Assembly: GCA_031370625.1 (NCBI GenBank)
Contig: JANMQR010000012.1
Span: 1 to 33,187, forward strand
Reading direction: 5' to 3'
Length of the DNA: 33,187 nt
Source: UKL13-2 sp031370625
Lineage (GTDB): Bacteria; Pseudomonadota; Gammaproteobacteria; Burkholderiales; Usitatibacteraceae
The notes under the pieces were generated by a model. It saw nothing but the letters and a program-made list of their open reading frames with translations. It did not search any database and was not told the DNA's origin. Shown here piece by piece: positions 16,038 to 23,546 of this stretch. Each line of letters begins with the position of its first letter. Position 1 is the stretch's first letter. The position numbers and the translations under genes were made by a program.

Positions 16038-16946
16038 ATGAAGACAAAATTAAAAAGGCTTGGTATTTCGGCTTGTATCCTTATGAGCGGATCAGCCTCC
16101 GCAGAAATCAAAGTAAGTGGCTCCGATACGCTCGAAGCATATTTTCAAAACGCACTGTCGCAGTATGCGCGGGGCCCAGGCACCGGCGTCGCCACCAAGA
16201 GTGAGTTCAAGGGCACTTCTGCCGGGTTTAAGGATCTGTGTGAGGGGCGCGTCGGCATCGCGGCCGCATCAACAAAGCTGGACGGTGATGCACTGGCGCG
16301 CTGCACTCAAGCGCGCGTCGTGCCTATCGAGCTCGCGATCGCGTACGACGCCGTCGTGGTGATCGCGCATCCTTCACACGCCAGCATGAACGAAATTAAC
16401 CTCGCCGAACTTAAAACGATTTTCAACCCGGACAATGCTGGCAAGGTCACTCGCTGGTCGCAGGTTCGCGTCGGCGTGGCAGATACACCGCTCACCGTGG
16501 TTTCGCTCAACACCAAATCAGGAACCACCGCCTTCTTCGGCGGCAAGATATATGGCATGAATGGATTTGTCAGACCGGATGCAAAAACTACCGCCGATCA
16601 TGGCGAAGCGATCAAGTTCGTTGCCGCGGATCCAAATGCGATTGGCTTCGTATCAATGGGTGCGCTCGCCGAAAACAAGGCATCGGTATGGAAAGTCCCC
16701 GTCAATTTTGGAAAAGGTCCGGTTGTACCGAGCAAAGACTCTGTACTAAACGATACTTACGGCACTCTCGCACGTCCGCTTTACATATATGTTGCGAAAT
16801 CCGCGCTGGCCGAGAAGGACGGCCAAACACTGGCGTTCATGACTTGGCTAGCTGAACGCGCGGGCAAGATGGCCGCATATGAAGGATTTATACCGCTTAT
16901 CGAGTCAAACTACGCGGACAATTTACGCAAGCTAAACGCAAAGTAG
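16038..16946 (+). CDS. PstS/SphX-like substrate-binding protein
   Basis: A 302-residue periplasmic protein of the PBP-like domain family that includes PstS and SphX. The signal peptide ends near S-A-S-A at about residue 22. The mature protein starts I-K-V-S-G-S-D-T-L. Ligand-site motifs are F-K-G-T-S-A-G-F near 55-62, the K-S-G-T-T stretch near 158-162, and G-F-V-S-M-G near 207. A GGAG ribosome-binding site precedes the ATG. It shares little sequence with the divergent PstS copy, so the pair is not a recent duplication. The ligand is probably phosphate. Its stop lies 5 bp from the convergent hydrolase stop. Confidence 0.82.
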   Translation: MKTKLKRLGISACILMSGSASAEIKVSGSDTLEAYFQNALSQYARGPGTGVATKSEFKGTSAGFKDLCEGRVGIAAASTKLDGDALARCTQARVVPIELAIAYDAVVVIAHPSHASMNEINLAELKTIFNPDNAGKVTRWSQVRVGVADTPLTVVSLNTKSGTTAFFGGKIYGMNGFVRPDAKTTADHGEAIKFVAADPNAIGFVSMGALAENKASVWKVPVNFGKGPVVPSKDSVLNDTYGTLARPLYIYVAKSALAEKDGQTLAFMTWLAERAGKMAAYEGFIPLIESNYADNLRKLNAK

Positions 16947-16951
16947 GCAAA

Positions 16952-17902
16952 CTACTGCCACGCTTCAACGGGCGATTTTCTCGCCCGCGTTGCCCGAATT
17001 ATTTGCCGAATCACCTCGCGCCCTGGCTCAGTCCAGGGCGCAATCAATTCAAAATGCGCGGCGTTATCGATCGTAAATAGTTGCACCGTTTCATTTTTTT
17101 CCTTCGCACGCTCCCGATAGCGCAGCGCATGCGCGGGCGCGGCGATGCCGTCATAAACACCGCTGATCAATGTTTGCGGCACATTTAATGGCAGCAATAG
17201 CGAGACCGAGGTATCGCGATAGGCCGTATCACCGCGCGATTTTGTATCGATGAGTTTATCGATGGTATCGGCACCGCACGCGTGCGCAGACGCCACTCGT
17301 GCATACCCAAGATCCGGCATCGCGGCAATGCCCACGGTGGCGTGGATGCGCATGGGATCTTTTCTATAGAGCACACTGTCGGTGGGCAAATTCGGCCGTG
17401 CCGCCAGCCATAGCGCCAAATGACCGCCCGCAGAATGGCCGGTAGTAACCACGCGATCAAGATCAAGCGCATGTTTCGGTGCGAACTCGTGCAACTTTTC
17501 CAAGCCGTCGATGGCGTCACGAAACGTATCGGGGTACGGCGAAAACTTTTCCGCTTTGGTTCCCACTCGGCGATACGTGATGCTCCAGACCGCGACGCCT
17601 TCGTTACGCAAACCATCCGCTAAAAACGCCACCAGCTCCGGCCCCGGCAGATCCGCGCGCCAGCAACCGCCATGCAACAAGACAACAACGGGCATGGGTG
17701 ACGTCGGCGCTTTTTTGGGTAGCCACAATTCACCGTATTGATCCGCATGCTCGCCATAAGAAATCTTGTGATCCGGTGATGGACGATCAGGGCGATCAAG
17801 AATATTTTTGAATGTGAGGGTTTGGGCTTGCGCAGGCATGAATGAGATTAGCAGGAAAAACGCAGTGGCTGCGACGACGAATCGGCAAAACAATAAAATC
17901 AT
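16952..17902 (-). CDS. Secreted alpha/beta hydrolase (BD-FAE / kynurenine formamidase-like)
   Basis: A 316-residue serine hydrolase with an N-terminal signal peptide (cleavage near A-Q-A, residue 26). The oxyanion motif L-L-H-G-G lies at 75-79 and the nucleophile S157 in G-H-S-A-G-G at 155-160. The acid is probably the Asp in S-G-V-Y-D-G and the His is in N-A-A-H-F-E-L-I near the C-terminus. The G-E-L-W-L-P-K-K segment before the fold fits esterases related to kynurenine formamidase, but a secreted enzyme is more likely a general carboxylesterase. An AAAGG ribosome-binding site supports the ATG. A GC-rich hairpin (16969-16987) near the 3' end overlaps coding sequence. Confidence 0.82.
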   Translation of the reverse strand: MILLFCRFVVAATAFFLLISFMPAQAQTLTFKNILDRPDRPSPDHKISYGEHADQYGELWLPKKAPTSPMPVVVLLHGGCWRADLPGPELVAFLADGLRNEGVAVWSITYRRVGTKAEKFSPYPDTFRDAIDGLEKLHEFAPKHALDLDRVVTTGHSAGGHLALWLAARPNLPTDSVLYRKDPMRIHATVGIAAMPDLGYARVASAHACGADTIDKLIDTKSRGDTAYRDTSVSLLLPLNVPQTLISGVYDGIAAPAHALRYRERAKEKNETVQLFTIDNAAHFELIAPWTEPGREVIRQIIRATRARKSPVEAWQ

Positions 17903-17995
17903 TATGGCCTTTCAACTCATGTCCAAACACCAGTGCCAGCGAGCGCTTTGAACCATTATTGCTCGAAGATGCCCGCTAATAGGCGTCTTTGGATA

Positions 17996-19102
17996 TTAGC
18001 CCTGTACCCACTCATATCCCGCGTGCCGCCAACCGTTCAATTTTCCGCGTTGCAAATGCGCATCCGGATCACCCTCAAAGCCTTCCAGAATGTTGTACGC
18101 AGCATAGCCCAACGCCTGTGCGCGTCGCGCGCTATCGATTGAGCGAACGCCGGAACGACATAAAAACAACACAGGTTTATCTCGTGAAATTTTGGCCAGC
18201 AACTCACGATCAAAATCCGGATTGATCGACATGCGTGGATAGTGTTTCCACTGAATCCATTCGGTATTGGGCACGCGCCCCACCCAATCCAGCTCGGCTT
18301 GGGTACGGATATCGACAATCACTGCGTCCCCGTTCACCCACCACTCATGCGCGAGAACAAGCGGAATATCGCCGGCATAGCCGTCTCCAGGACGAATCGC
18401 TGCCGCGGTAAGCATCCCCAGCCGCTGATTGGCCGGCACGGCGGTGTCGATCATTTTCGGCGGCGGTAAATCAAGCGCGTTCATGATGTCGATAAACTGC
18501 TGCTTGGTCTTCCCCGCGATGCGCGGATTGGTACGTTTCTCTTCGCCAATGATGCTTTCCGTGCGGCCTCGATAATCATGCGCGGGAAGTACCCGCGTGT
18601 CGTCAGGTAAGGTAAACAGCTTATTCGTGATGCTGTCATACATCGCATCCGCGCTGCCTGATTGAAAATCAGTTCGCCCACAGCCACCAATCAAGAGCGT
18701 ATCGCCGGTCAACACCGCATCACGCCATTGAAAACACATACTCCCAGCGGTATGTCCCGGTGTGTGGATGGCGCGGATAAAATCTGTGCCCAGGGCGAGC
18801 TGGTCGCCATCGTTGAGCTGGAGATTTGCCTGCGTCACGCCACAGAGGGCCGGAGCCGCCGTGCGTGCACCGGTGCGCTGCGCAATAGCACCTGCGGCGG
18901 TGATGTGATCCGCGTGCGCGTGAGTTTCAATAATCCATTTTAGTTTTAGATCCCGACTTTCGATTTCCGCCAAATCACGATCAATATGCGAATCGACCGC
19001 ATCAACAATCGCTGCTTCACGGCTTACTTCGTCCACCAGAATATAGGTGAACGTGCTCGAAGGCTTATCGAAAAGCTGAATGATTGCTTCTGATTTTTTC
19101 AT
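17996..19102 (-). CDS. Persulfide dioxygenase-rhodanese fusion (ETHE1/PRF-like)
   Basis: A 368-residue cytoplasmic enzyme of two domains. Residues 1-240 are a metallo-beta-lactamase fold of the ETHE1 type: H61-A-H63-A-D65-H66, H117 in T-P-G-H-T, D134 in L-T-G-D-T and H175. H61, H117 and D134 are the expected iron ligands. The G-G-C-G-R-T-D-F-Q stretch is a hallmark of persulfide dioxygenases. Residues 245-368 are a rhodanese domain with catalytic C315 in C-R-S-G-V-R-S. Such fusions oxidise glutathione persulfide to sulfite and exchange sulfane sulfur with thiosulfate. It begins 8 bp after the CsoR-like gene, so both are one transcript. Confidence 0.92.
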   Translation of the reverse strand: MKKSEAIIQLFDKPSSTFTYILVDEVSREAAIVDAVDSHIDRDLAEIESRDLKLKWIIETHAHADHITAAGAIAQRTGARTAAPALCGVTQANLQLNDGDQLALGTDFIRAIHTPGHTAGSMCFQWRDAVLTGDTLLIGGCGRTDFQSGSADAMYDSITNKLFTLPDDTRVLPAHDYRGRTESIIGEEKRTNPRIAGKTKQQFIDIMNALDLPPPKMIDTAVPANQRLGMLTAAAIRPGDGYAGDIPLVLAHEWWVNGDAVIVDIRTQAELDWVGRVPNTEWIQWKHYPRMSINPDFDRELLAKISRDKPVLFLCRSGVRSIDSARRAQALGYAAYNILEGFEGDPDAHLQRGKLNGWRHAGYEWVQG

Positions 19103-19110
19103 GATTGTCC

Positions 19111-19380
19111 TTATGCAAATCGGGAAAGCATTTGAGCAATATATTCGCCGCGCTTGGCGGATTTTTTGAATTTCCCAAAATCTTCCTGCTCAAGCATGCA
19201 GCCCACCATCGCGAAGAATGTTTTGTCGAGCGCTTTACGGCTGGCGGCAAGCTGTTGCGCAATTTTTTCGCAGTCGGCTTCAGTTTCAATTAAATTCTGA
19301 ATGCCGCGCAATTGACCCTCTACCCGCTTCAAGCGTAGAACCAAGGCACGTTTTTTATCAACATCACTTAGCTTACTCAT
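19111..19380 (-). CDS. CsoR/FrmR-family (DUF156) repressor, probable sulfur sensor
   Basis: An 89-residue all-helical repressor. The DUF156 opening is clear: L-R-L-K-R-V-E-G-Q-L-R-G-I near 15-27, and I-A-Q-Q-L-A-A near 40-46. Cysteines are C37 and C61. C37 matches the conserved Cys of CsoR and FrmR, but the metal-ligand His expected 25 residues later is M62, and there is no Cys at the position of the third CsoR ligand. It is thus not a canonical copper sensor. With two Cys and sulfur genes on both sides, persulfide sensing is the best guess. AAGGAC lies 6 bp before the ATG. Confidence 0.85.
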   Translation of the reverse strand: MSKLSDVDKKRALVLRLKRVEGQLRGIQNLIETEADCEKIAQQLAASRKALDKTFFAMVGCMLEQEDFGKFKKSAKRGEYIAQMLSRFA

Positions 19381-19412
19381 GGAATAGTCCTTGAAAAATA
19401 ATGTGTAACTGC

Positions 19413-19434
19413 AATATACTGGTGGGAGTATATT
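19413..19434. promoter_or_regulatory. Palindromic operator candidate in the divergent sulfur-gene promoter
   Basis: AATATACT (19413-19420) and AGTATATT (19427-19434) form a perfect 8-bp inverted repeat around GGTGGG. CsoR-family operators generally have a G-tract flanked by AT-rich arms, which this fits. It lies midway in the 68-bp gap between the repressor gene and the YeeE genes, so it could control both. The AT-rich arms may also serve as -10 elements. Confidence 0.65.
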
Positions 19435-19448
19435 ATTTCAAGAGGTGA

Positions 19449-19880
19449 ATGATGAATTTTGCAGATACCAATCCGTTTATTGCTGCAGCGGTGGGCGGCA
19501 TTCTGATCGGCTTGTCGGCCTTTCTGATGATGTGGCTAATTGGGCGGGTCGCAGGCATCAGCGGGATCGCAGCCGGCATCATGGGCAGCGCAGGCAAGGA
19601 CAATCGTGGCTGGCGCATCGCGTTTGTTGCAGGCTTGATACTCGCCGGGTTTTTGCTAAAACCATTTGCCTCCACCACTACTCTTCCATCGATTTCACCA
19701 CCCTTGTTACTGGCCGCCGGTCTGCATGTAGGTTTCGGCAGCGTGCTCGGCAGCGGCTGCACCAGCGGCCACGGTGTGTGCGGATTAGGGCGGCGCTCAG
19801 TGCGCTCGCTGGTGGCGACCCTCACGTTTATGGGTGCCGCGTTCATCACCGTTTTCTTGCTGCGTCACGTTCTCGGTTAG
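19449..19880 (+). CDS. YeeE/YedE family transporter, first half-protein
   Basis: A 143-residue membrane protein with four hydrophobic segments (about 12-35, 55-73, 85-103 and 118-140). The signature G-S-G-C-T-S-G-H-G-V-C-G-L-G-R-R-S lies near 99-115. The Cys of G-C-T-S-G-H corresponds to the thiosulfate-handling Cys of YeeE/TsuA-type importers. Here the ten-helix fold of YeeE appears split over two genes, this being the N-terminal half. Two in-frame ATG codons (19449 and 19452) follow AGAGG; the second has better spacing. It should import thiosulfate or a related sulfur species for the adjoining sulfur enzymes. Confidence 0.88.
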   Translation: MMNFADTNPFIAAAVGGILIGLSAFLMMWLIGRVAGISGIAAGIMGSAGKDNRGWRIAFVAGLILAGFLLKPFASTTTLPSISPPLLLAAGLHVGFGSVLGSGCTSGHGVCGLGRRSVRSLVATLTFMGAAFITVFLLRHVLG

Positions 19881-19889
19881 GAGTTCAAC

Positions 19890-20318
19890 ATGAAAATTTT
19901 TATCGCTCTGCTCATTGGCGCGCTGTTCGGCGCAGGCCTAGTCGTATCCGGCATGAGCAACCCCGGCAACGTACTTAACTTTCTGGATCTCGCCGCGATT
20001 CCAAGAGGCACGTGGGATGCACGGCTGCTGTTTGTCATGGGTGGTGGCGTATTGGTTACAGCAATTGGTTTCCCGTGGCTGATGCGACGCGCGCGCCCAA
20101 TGTTTGCCGATAAATTTGCATGGCCCACGGCGAGCGCAATCGACAGACGCCTCATTATCGGTGCAGCGTTATTTGGTATCGGTTGGGGACTCGCTGGCTA
20201 TTGTCCCGGGCCCGCATTTGCCAACATCGGCGCAACCGTAGGCACCGGCATTCGCGATATGCTGTTCTTTATTCCCGCCATGCTCGTCGGCATGTGGGCG
20301 GCGACGAAATTTCGTTAG
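19890..20318 (+). CDS. YeeE/YedE family transporter, second half-protein
   Basis: A 142-residue membrane protein with hydrophobic segments at about 4-22, 45-63, 85-105 and 118-138. G-A-G-L-V-V-S-G-M-S-N-P-G-N-V near 14-28 and G-I-G-W-G-L-A-G-Y-C-P-G-P-A near 92-105 are the conserved half-motifs of the family. The Cys in Y-C-P-G-P is the second reactive Cys of the permeation path. It starts 9 bp after the first half-protein, with a GGAG-type ribosome-binding site, and probably forms a heteromer with it. Confidence 0.88.
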   Translation: MKIFIALLIGALFGAGLVVSGMSNPGNVLNFLDLAAIPRGTWDARLLFVMGGGVLVTAIGFPWLMRRARPMFADKFAWPTASAIDRRLIIGAALFGIGWGLAGYCPGPAFANIGATVGTGIRDMLFFIPAMLVGMWAATKFR

Positions 20319-20330
20319 AGGACACCGATC

Positions 20331-20789
20331 ATGACCCCTAAAAGCATTCTCACGTGGCTGCAATCTATTGAAAAGCAAAACGGTTACGAGATTTTGTTGG
20401 TTCAGACAATTCGTAATTCGCTCATGGGCGCAGGCGTGATTGCGTCAACTTCGTTGGTCGCCATTATTGGTGTGGTCAGCGTGGGGCGCGCATTCACCGG
20501 CACAGGAGCACCGTTGATGCAATACGGTCACTGGGCGATCAATTTATCGAGCGTTATTTTGGCACTGTCACTTACCGAAGCGTTGCTCTCATTGCGCACG
20601 TTAGCGCGTGCGGGTTTTGGGTCCGGCTTTGTCAACGCGGCCAACAACAAAATTCGCGACGAACTCACCGATGCGGAAAAATATTCGCGCTATTTGGCGG
20701 GCGCGCTGGCGCAGTTGTCACGTGCTGCAGTCAGCCTTTCGATTGGCATGGCCGTTGCCGTTGTCGCTGGGATTTTGTTCGCGTGGTGA
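20331..20789 (+). CDS. DUF599-like small membrane protein
   Basis: A 152-residue protein with membrane segments at about 33-52, 68-88 and 128-150. The motif Q-T-I-R-N-S-L-M-G-A-G-V-I-A-S-T near 25-40 recalls the R-N-x-L-M-A-x-T-x-x-A-S-T of DUF599 proteins. The match is partial and the function unknown. It starts 12 bp after the second YeeE gene, with GAGGA before the ATG, so it is the third gene of the sulfur-transport transcript. It may be an accessory subunit, or merely a passenger. Confidence 0.65.
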   Translation: MTPKSILTWLQSIEKQNGYEILLVQTIRNSLMGAGVIASTSLVAIIGVVSVGRAFTGTGAPLMQYGHWAINLSSVILALSLTEALLSLRTLARAGFGSGFVNAANNKIRDELTDAEKYSRYLAGALAQLSRAAVSLSIGMAVAVVAGILFAW

Positions 20790-20806
20790 AGCTACCGAAG
20801 ACTGAA

Positions 20807-20846
20807 AATCTCTGTTGGTGACGCGCAGGCCACCAGCAGCGAGATT
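20807..20846. terminator. Bidirectional terminator hairpin
   Basis: A long stem pairs AATCTCTGTTGGTG (20807-20820) with CACCAGCAG (20831-20839) and GAGATT (20841-20846). It has one bulged C at 20840, one G-T pair and a 10-base loop. ACTTTTG follows on the plus strand. It sits between the convergent ends of the membrane protein gene (20789) and the secreted hydrolase gene (20874). Confidence 0.7.
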
Positions 20847-20873
20847 ACTTTTGCCAAGTCCAGCCGCACTAAA

Positions 20874-21860
20874 TCAGCGTAGCGCCGTGTAATTCACCGG
20901 CACCCATGTGTAGCCCTTGCCCGCCGCACGCAAATGACCCATCCCCGGAAAAGACAAATGTGTGGCCGCAACCATGTAGCCTTCTTTGGCCGCAGCGGCG
21001 TAGGCTTTGGCGCGTTCAGTAGCAGCCGCTTTGCTGTTGCTGTCGAATTGGATCGTCACACCTGGCGCGGCAAACTGCACCGCCGCCGCGTGCATCAAAT
21101 CACCCCACAATACTAATTTTTCGCCTTTACTTTCGACCACATAAGTCGTGTGACCGGGCGTGTGGCCGTAGGCAGATGTTGCTTTCACACCTGGCACCAA
21201 CGCCGTGGCACCTTCAAACGGTTGAAATTTACCCGCTTTCACATACGGATTGATCGATGCCATCGCACCTTGAAAACCGCCCTTGCCGTCGGCGGGAGCC
21301 TTATCCATATTAGCCTGGCTTAACCAAAAATCTGCATCGCGTTTATCCGCACGAACCACCGCATTTGGGAACGCCAATTTGTCACCATCCATCAAGCCGC
21401 CGATATGATCGCCGTGCATATGCGTAATATAAATTTCATCAATCTGCTCTGGTTGATAACCTGATGCTTTCAGGTTGGCGAGCAAATTACCGAGCGTTGG
21501 GCCGAATAGTTTTGCGGCACCGGCATCGATCATCACCAGCTTGCTACCGGTGTTGATGAGATACGCGTTCACGGAAGTCTCGACCGGGCTCTTCAGAAAA
21601 TAGCTGTTCAATGCTTTGTTTGTTGCAGCCGCGGTCGTATTCGTCAGTAACTTATCCATCGGCAAATCGAGTGTGCCGTCGGATAGCGCCGTCACTTCGA
21701 ACTCACCCAGCATCATGCGGTAATAACCGGGCGCTTGTTTTTTTACCATCGGTGCGGCGGCGTGAGCGGATTGCGTGTTGAGTGCGCTCGTGGCAAATAC
21801 AGCGAGGGAAATATTTAGGATGGCGATTGCGCTGGCGCGCAGAATGGGCGTTGAGATCAT
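20874..21860 (-). CDS. Secreted metallo-beta-lactamase-fold hydrolase
   Basis: A 328-residue protein with a signal peptide of about 35 residues ending A-H-A-A. The zinc motif H147-M-H149-G-D151-H152 is followed by G-G-L, then G-H-T-P-G-H-T-T near 236 and L-W-G-D-L-M-H-A near 253. The order and spacing fit the lactonase/esterase branch that includes AHL lactonases and methyl parathion hydrolase-like enzymes. The substrate cannot be named. It lies 53 bp downstream of a LysR regulator on the same strand and may be co-transcribed with it, though LysR targets are often divergent. Confidence 0.83.
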   Translation of the reverse strand: MISTPILRASAIAILNISLAVFATSALNTQSAHAAAPMVKKQAPGYYRMMLGEFEVTALSDGTLDLPMDKLLTNTTAAATNKALNSYFLKSPVETSVNAYLINTGSKLVMIDAGAAKLFGPTLGNLLANLKASGYQPEQIDEIYITHMHGDHIGGLMDGDKLAFPNAVVRADKRDADFWLSQANMDKAPADGKGGFQGAMASINPYVKAGKFQPFEGATALVPGVKATSAYGHTPGHTTYVVESKGEKLVLWGDLMHAAAVQFAAPGVTIQFDSNSKAAATERAKAYAAAAKEGYMVAATHLSFPGMGHLRAAGKGYTWVPVNYTALR

Positions 21861-21913
21861 TTTTAATCCTGACAGTTGGTTGAAAACAAGAATAAATATT
21901 GCGTTGCCGAAGT

Positions 21914-22804
21914 TTAACTGAGCGACATCGCATTTGCCGCCCCACCAGCAAAATGCGCTTTGATTGCGTCAGCGAGATCATCCAGTTCACGTCGCGCACT
22001 GGCCGCCTTTTTACCGCGCGGCATGAACAGCGCAATTTCGGACATCGGCAACGCAGGCAGTTTTTCACGCGAGCCAAGAATTTTGAATTCACTTTTAATC
22101 GCACTTTGCGTCAGACAGCCGACCCCCACGCCTGCGCTCACCGCCGCCTGCAAACCCAACACGCTCGGCCCGCAGTAGGCGGCATGCCACAAGCGTCCCT
22201 GCTTATCAAGCGCAGCAGTGGCGAGTGCGCGAATGCCACAGCCCATCGGCAACAACACCAATTGCAGCGGCATGGCTTGCTTCAATTTGTAATCGCCTGA
22301 AGCAACCCAATGCAATCGCTCTTTGCGAATCAGCTCACCCTGTTTATTGCCCACGTCCCGTCGGCCAATCACAATATCGAGCTCGCCCGCTTTTTGTCTG
22401 GCTAGTAATCCACCGGTGAGCCCCGTGGAGAATTCAATTTCAACATCTGCATAGGCGCGACGAAATTCGGCGAGCAATTGCGCCAAATGTTCCGGTACAA
22501 AATATTCGGTGATGCCCAATCTCACGCGCCCCGCCACGCGCGGCGCGGTCACCGCGCGCACGCCTTCATCGTTGAGCTTAAGAATATCTTTTGCATAGCC
22601 CAGCAGTTCCACGCCACGCGGCGTAACCGTCAAGGCGCGACGCGAGCGCTCGAACAAGGTGAAGCCCAGCCGATCCTCGAGTTTTTTTATTTGCATGCTA
22701 ACCGTCGATTGAGTACGAGACACAACGGCTGCCGCGCTGGTAAAACTTTTCGTTTCTGCGATTGCCACAAACGCCCGCAGCGCATCAATATCAAGATTCA
22801 CCAT
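21914..22804 (-). CDS. LysR-family transcriptional regulator
   Basis: A 296-residue regulator. The helix-turn-helix spans about residues 4-62: L-R-A-F-V-A-I-A-E-T-K-S-F-T-S-A-A, S-R-T-Q-S-T-V-S-M-Q-I-K-K-L-E, then L-G-F-T-L-F-E-R-S-R-R. The effector-binding domain runs from about 90 to 285. It is divergent from the DUF3455 lipoprotein gene and upstream of the hydrolase gene, and either or both may be targets. The gap to the lipoprotein gene holds repeated and inverted TTGTAT sequences suited to a LysR tetramer. Confidence 0.92.
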   Translation of the reverse strand: MVNLDIDALRAFVAIAETKSFTSAAAVVSRTQSTVSMQIKKLEDRLGFTLFERSRRALTVTPRGVELLGYAKDILKLNDEGVRAVTAPRVAGRVRLGITEYFVPEHLAQLLAEFRRAYADVEIEFSTGLTGGLLARQKAGELDIVIGRRDVGNKQGELIRKERLHWVASGDYKLKQAMPLQLVLLPMGCGIRALATAALDKQGRLWHAAYCGPSVLGLQAAVSAGVGVGCLTQSAIKSEFKILGSREKLPALPMSEIALFMPRGKKAASARRELDDLADAIKAHFAGGAANAMSLS

Positions 22805-22808
22805 TTTC

Positions 22809-22857
22809 CTTGTATTTGATTATCCGATAACTTGTATTTTAATTATTCGTTATACAA
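22809..22857. promoter_or_regulatory. LysR-type operator candidate
   Basis: CTTGTATTT occurs at 22809-22817 and again at 22831-22839, 22 bp apart, about two helical turns. TTGTAT (22832-22837) pairs as an inverted repeat with ATACAA (22852-22857). TTATC-C-GATAA (22820-22830) forms a further perfect small palindrome between the direct repeats. All lie between the LysR gene and the divergent lipoprotein gene, in very AT-rich DNA. Binding is inferred. Confidence 0.5.
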
Positions 22858-22910
22858 ATGCAAACTTTATCACTACTATCGTGATTCAATCTACGTTTCA
22901 GGAGTCAGAA

Positions 22911-23468
22911 ATGAATCGCATTACCTCGCCTCAACTCAAGTGCCCCACTATTTTTGGTGCTGCTGTGGCCGCACTTCTCATCAGCGGCTGCGCTACACAA
23001 ACGGAAACCAAATCCGCATCAACCACGCCCGCGAATCTTGCCCCCGCCGCAAATGAAGCGCAAGTCTTGCGGCTGCCCGCTGTCGGCGTACAAATCTACG
23101 AATGCAAAATCGTTGACGGCAAGCCAGCTGCGTGGGCATTTGTCTCTCCCGAAGCCGACTTGTTTGATGAATCCGGCGTCCGCGTCGGCAAACACTATGC
23201 CGGGCCGACTTGGGAATTAAACGACGGCAGCAAAATTGTCGGCACCGTAAAGGAGCGCGCGAACTCAACCACGCCGGGTGCCATTCCGTGGTTACTGCTC
23301 AGTGCAAAATCGACCGGCAGCGCGGGGAAACTTGACAAAGTGGCGAGCTTGCAGCGTGTCAACACCGTGGGCGGCGTGGCACCAGCAACAGCATGCACTG
23401 CGGGCGATATCGGCAAACAAGCGCGCGTGTATTACAAAACTGATTACGTTTATTTCGCGGCGAAATAA
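22911..23468 (+). CDS. DUF3455 family lipoprotein
   Basis: A 185-residue secreted protein. A lipobox L-I-S-G-C places the lipidated Cys near residue 27. The domain follows: G-V-Q-I-Y-E-C, W-A-F-V-S-P-E-A-D-L-F-D, H-Y-A-G-P-T-W-E, D-G-S-K-I-V-G, I-P-W-L-L-L, Q-R-V-N-T-V-G-G and the C-terminal Y-K-T-D-Y-V-Y-F. These are conserved in DUF3455, whose function is unknown. I chose the ATG at 22911, which has CAGGAG about 7 bases upstream, over an in-frame codon 30 bp earlier. It is divergent from the LysR gene. Confidence 0.85.
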   Translation: MNRITSPQLKCPTIFGAAVAALLISGCATQTETKSASTTPANLAPAANEAQVLRLPAVGVQIYECKIVDGKPAAWAFVSPEADLFDESGVRVGKHYAGPTWELNDGSKIVGTVKERANSTTPGAIPWLLLSAKSTGSAGKLDKVASLQRVNTVGGVAPATACTAGDIGKQARVYYKTDYVYFAAK

Positions 23469-23546
23469 CGGCACGAGTCTCGATGCGCCAGCATTCTCAA
23501 TACAACAAAGCCGCGCGATGCGATCTACCGGTAATGAGCATACAAC

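Noticed and set aside
16969..16987. Perfect CGGGCGA-TTTTC-TCGCCCG hairpin as a terminator
   Set aside because: It lies within the coding end of the alpha/beta hydrolase and no T-run follows; it may still slow the convergent transcript, but the evidence is thin.
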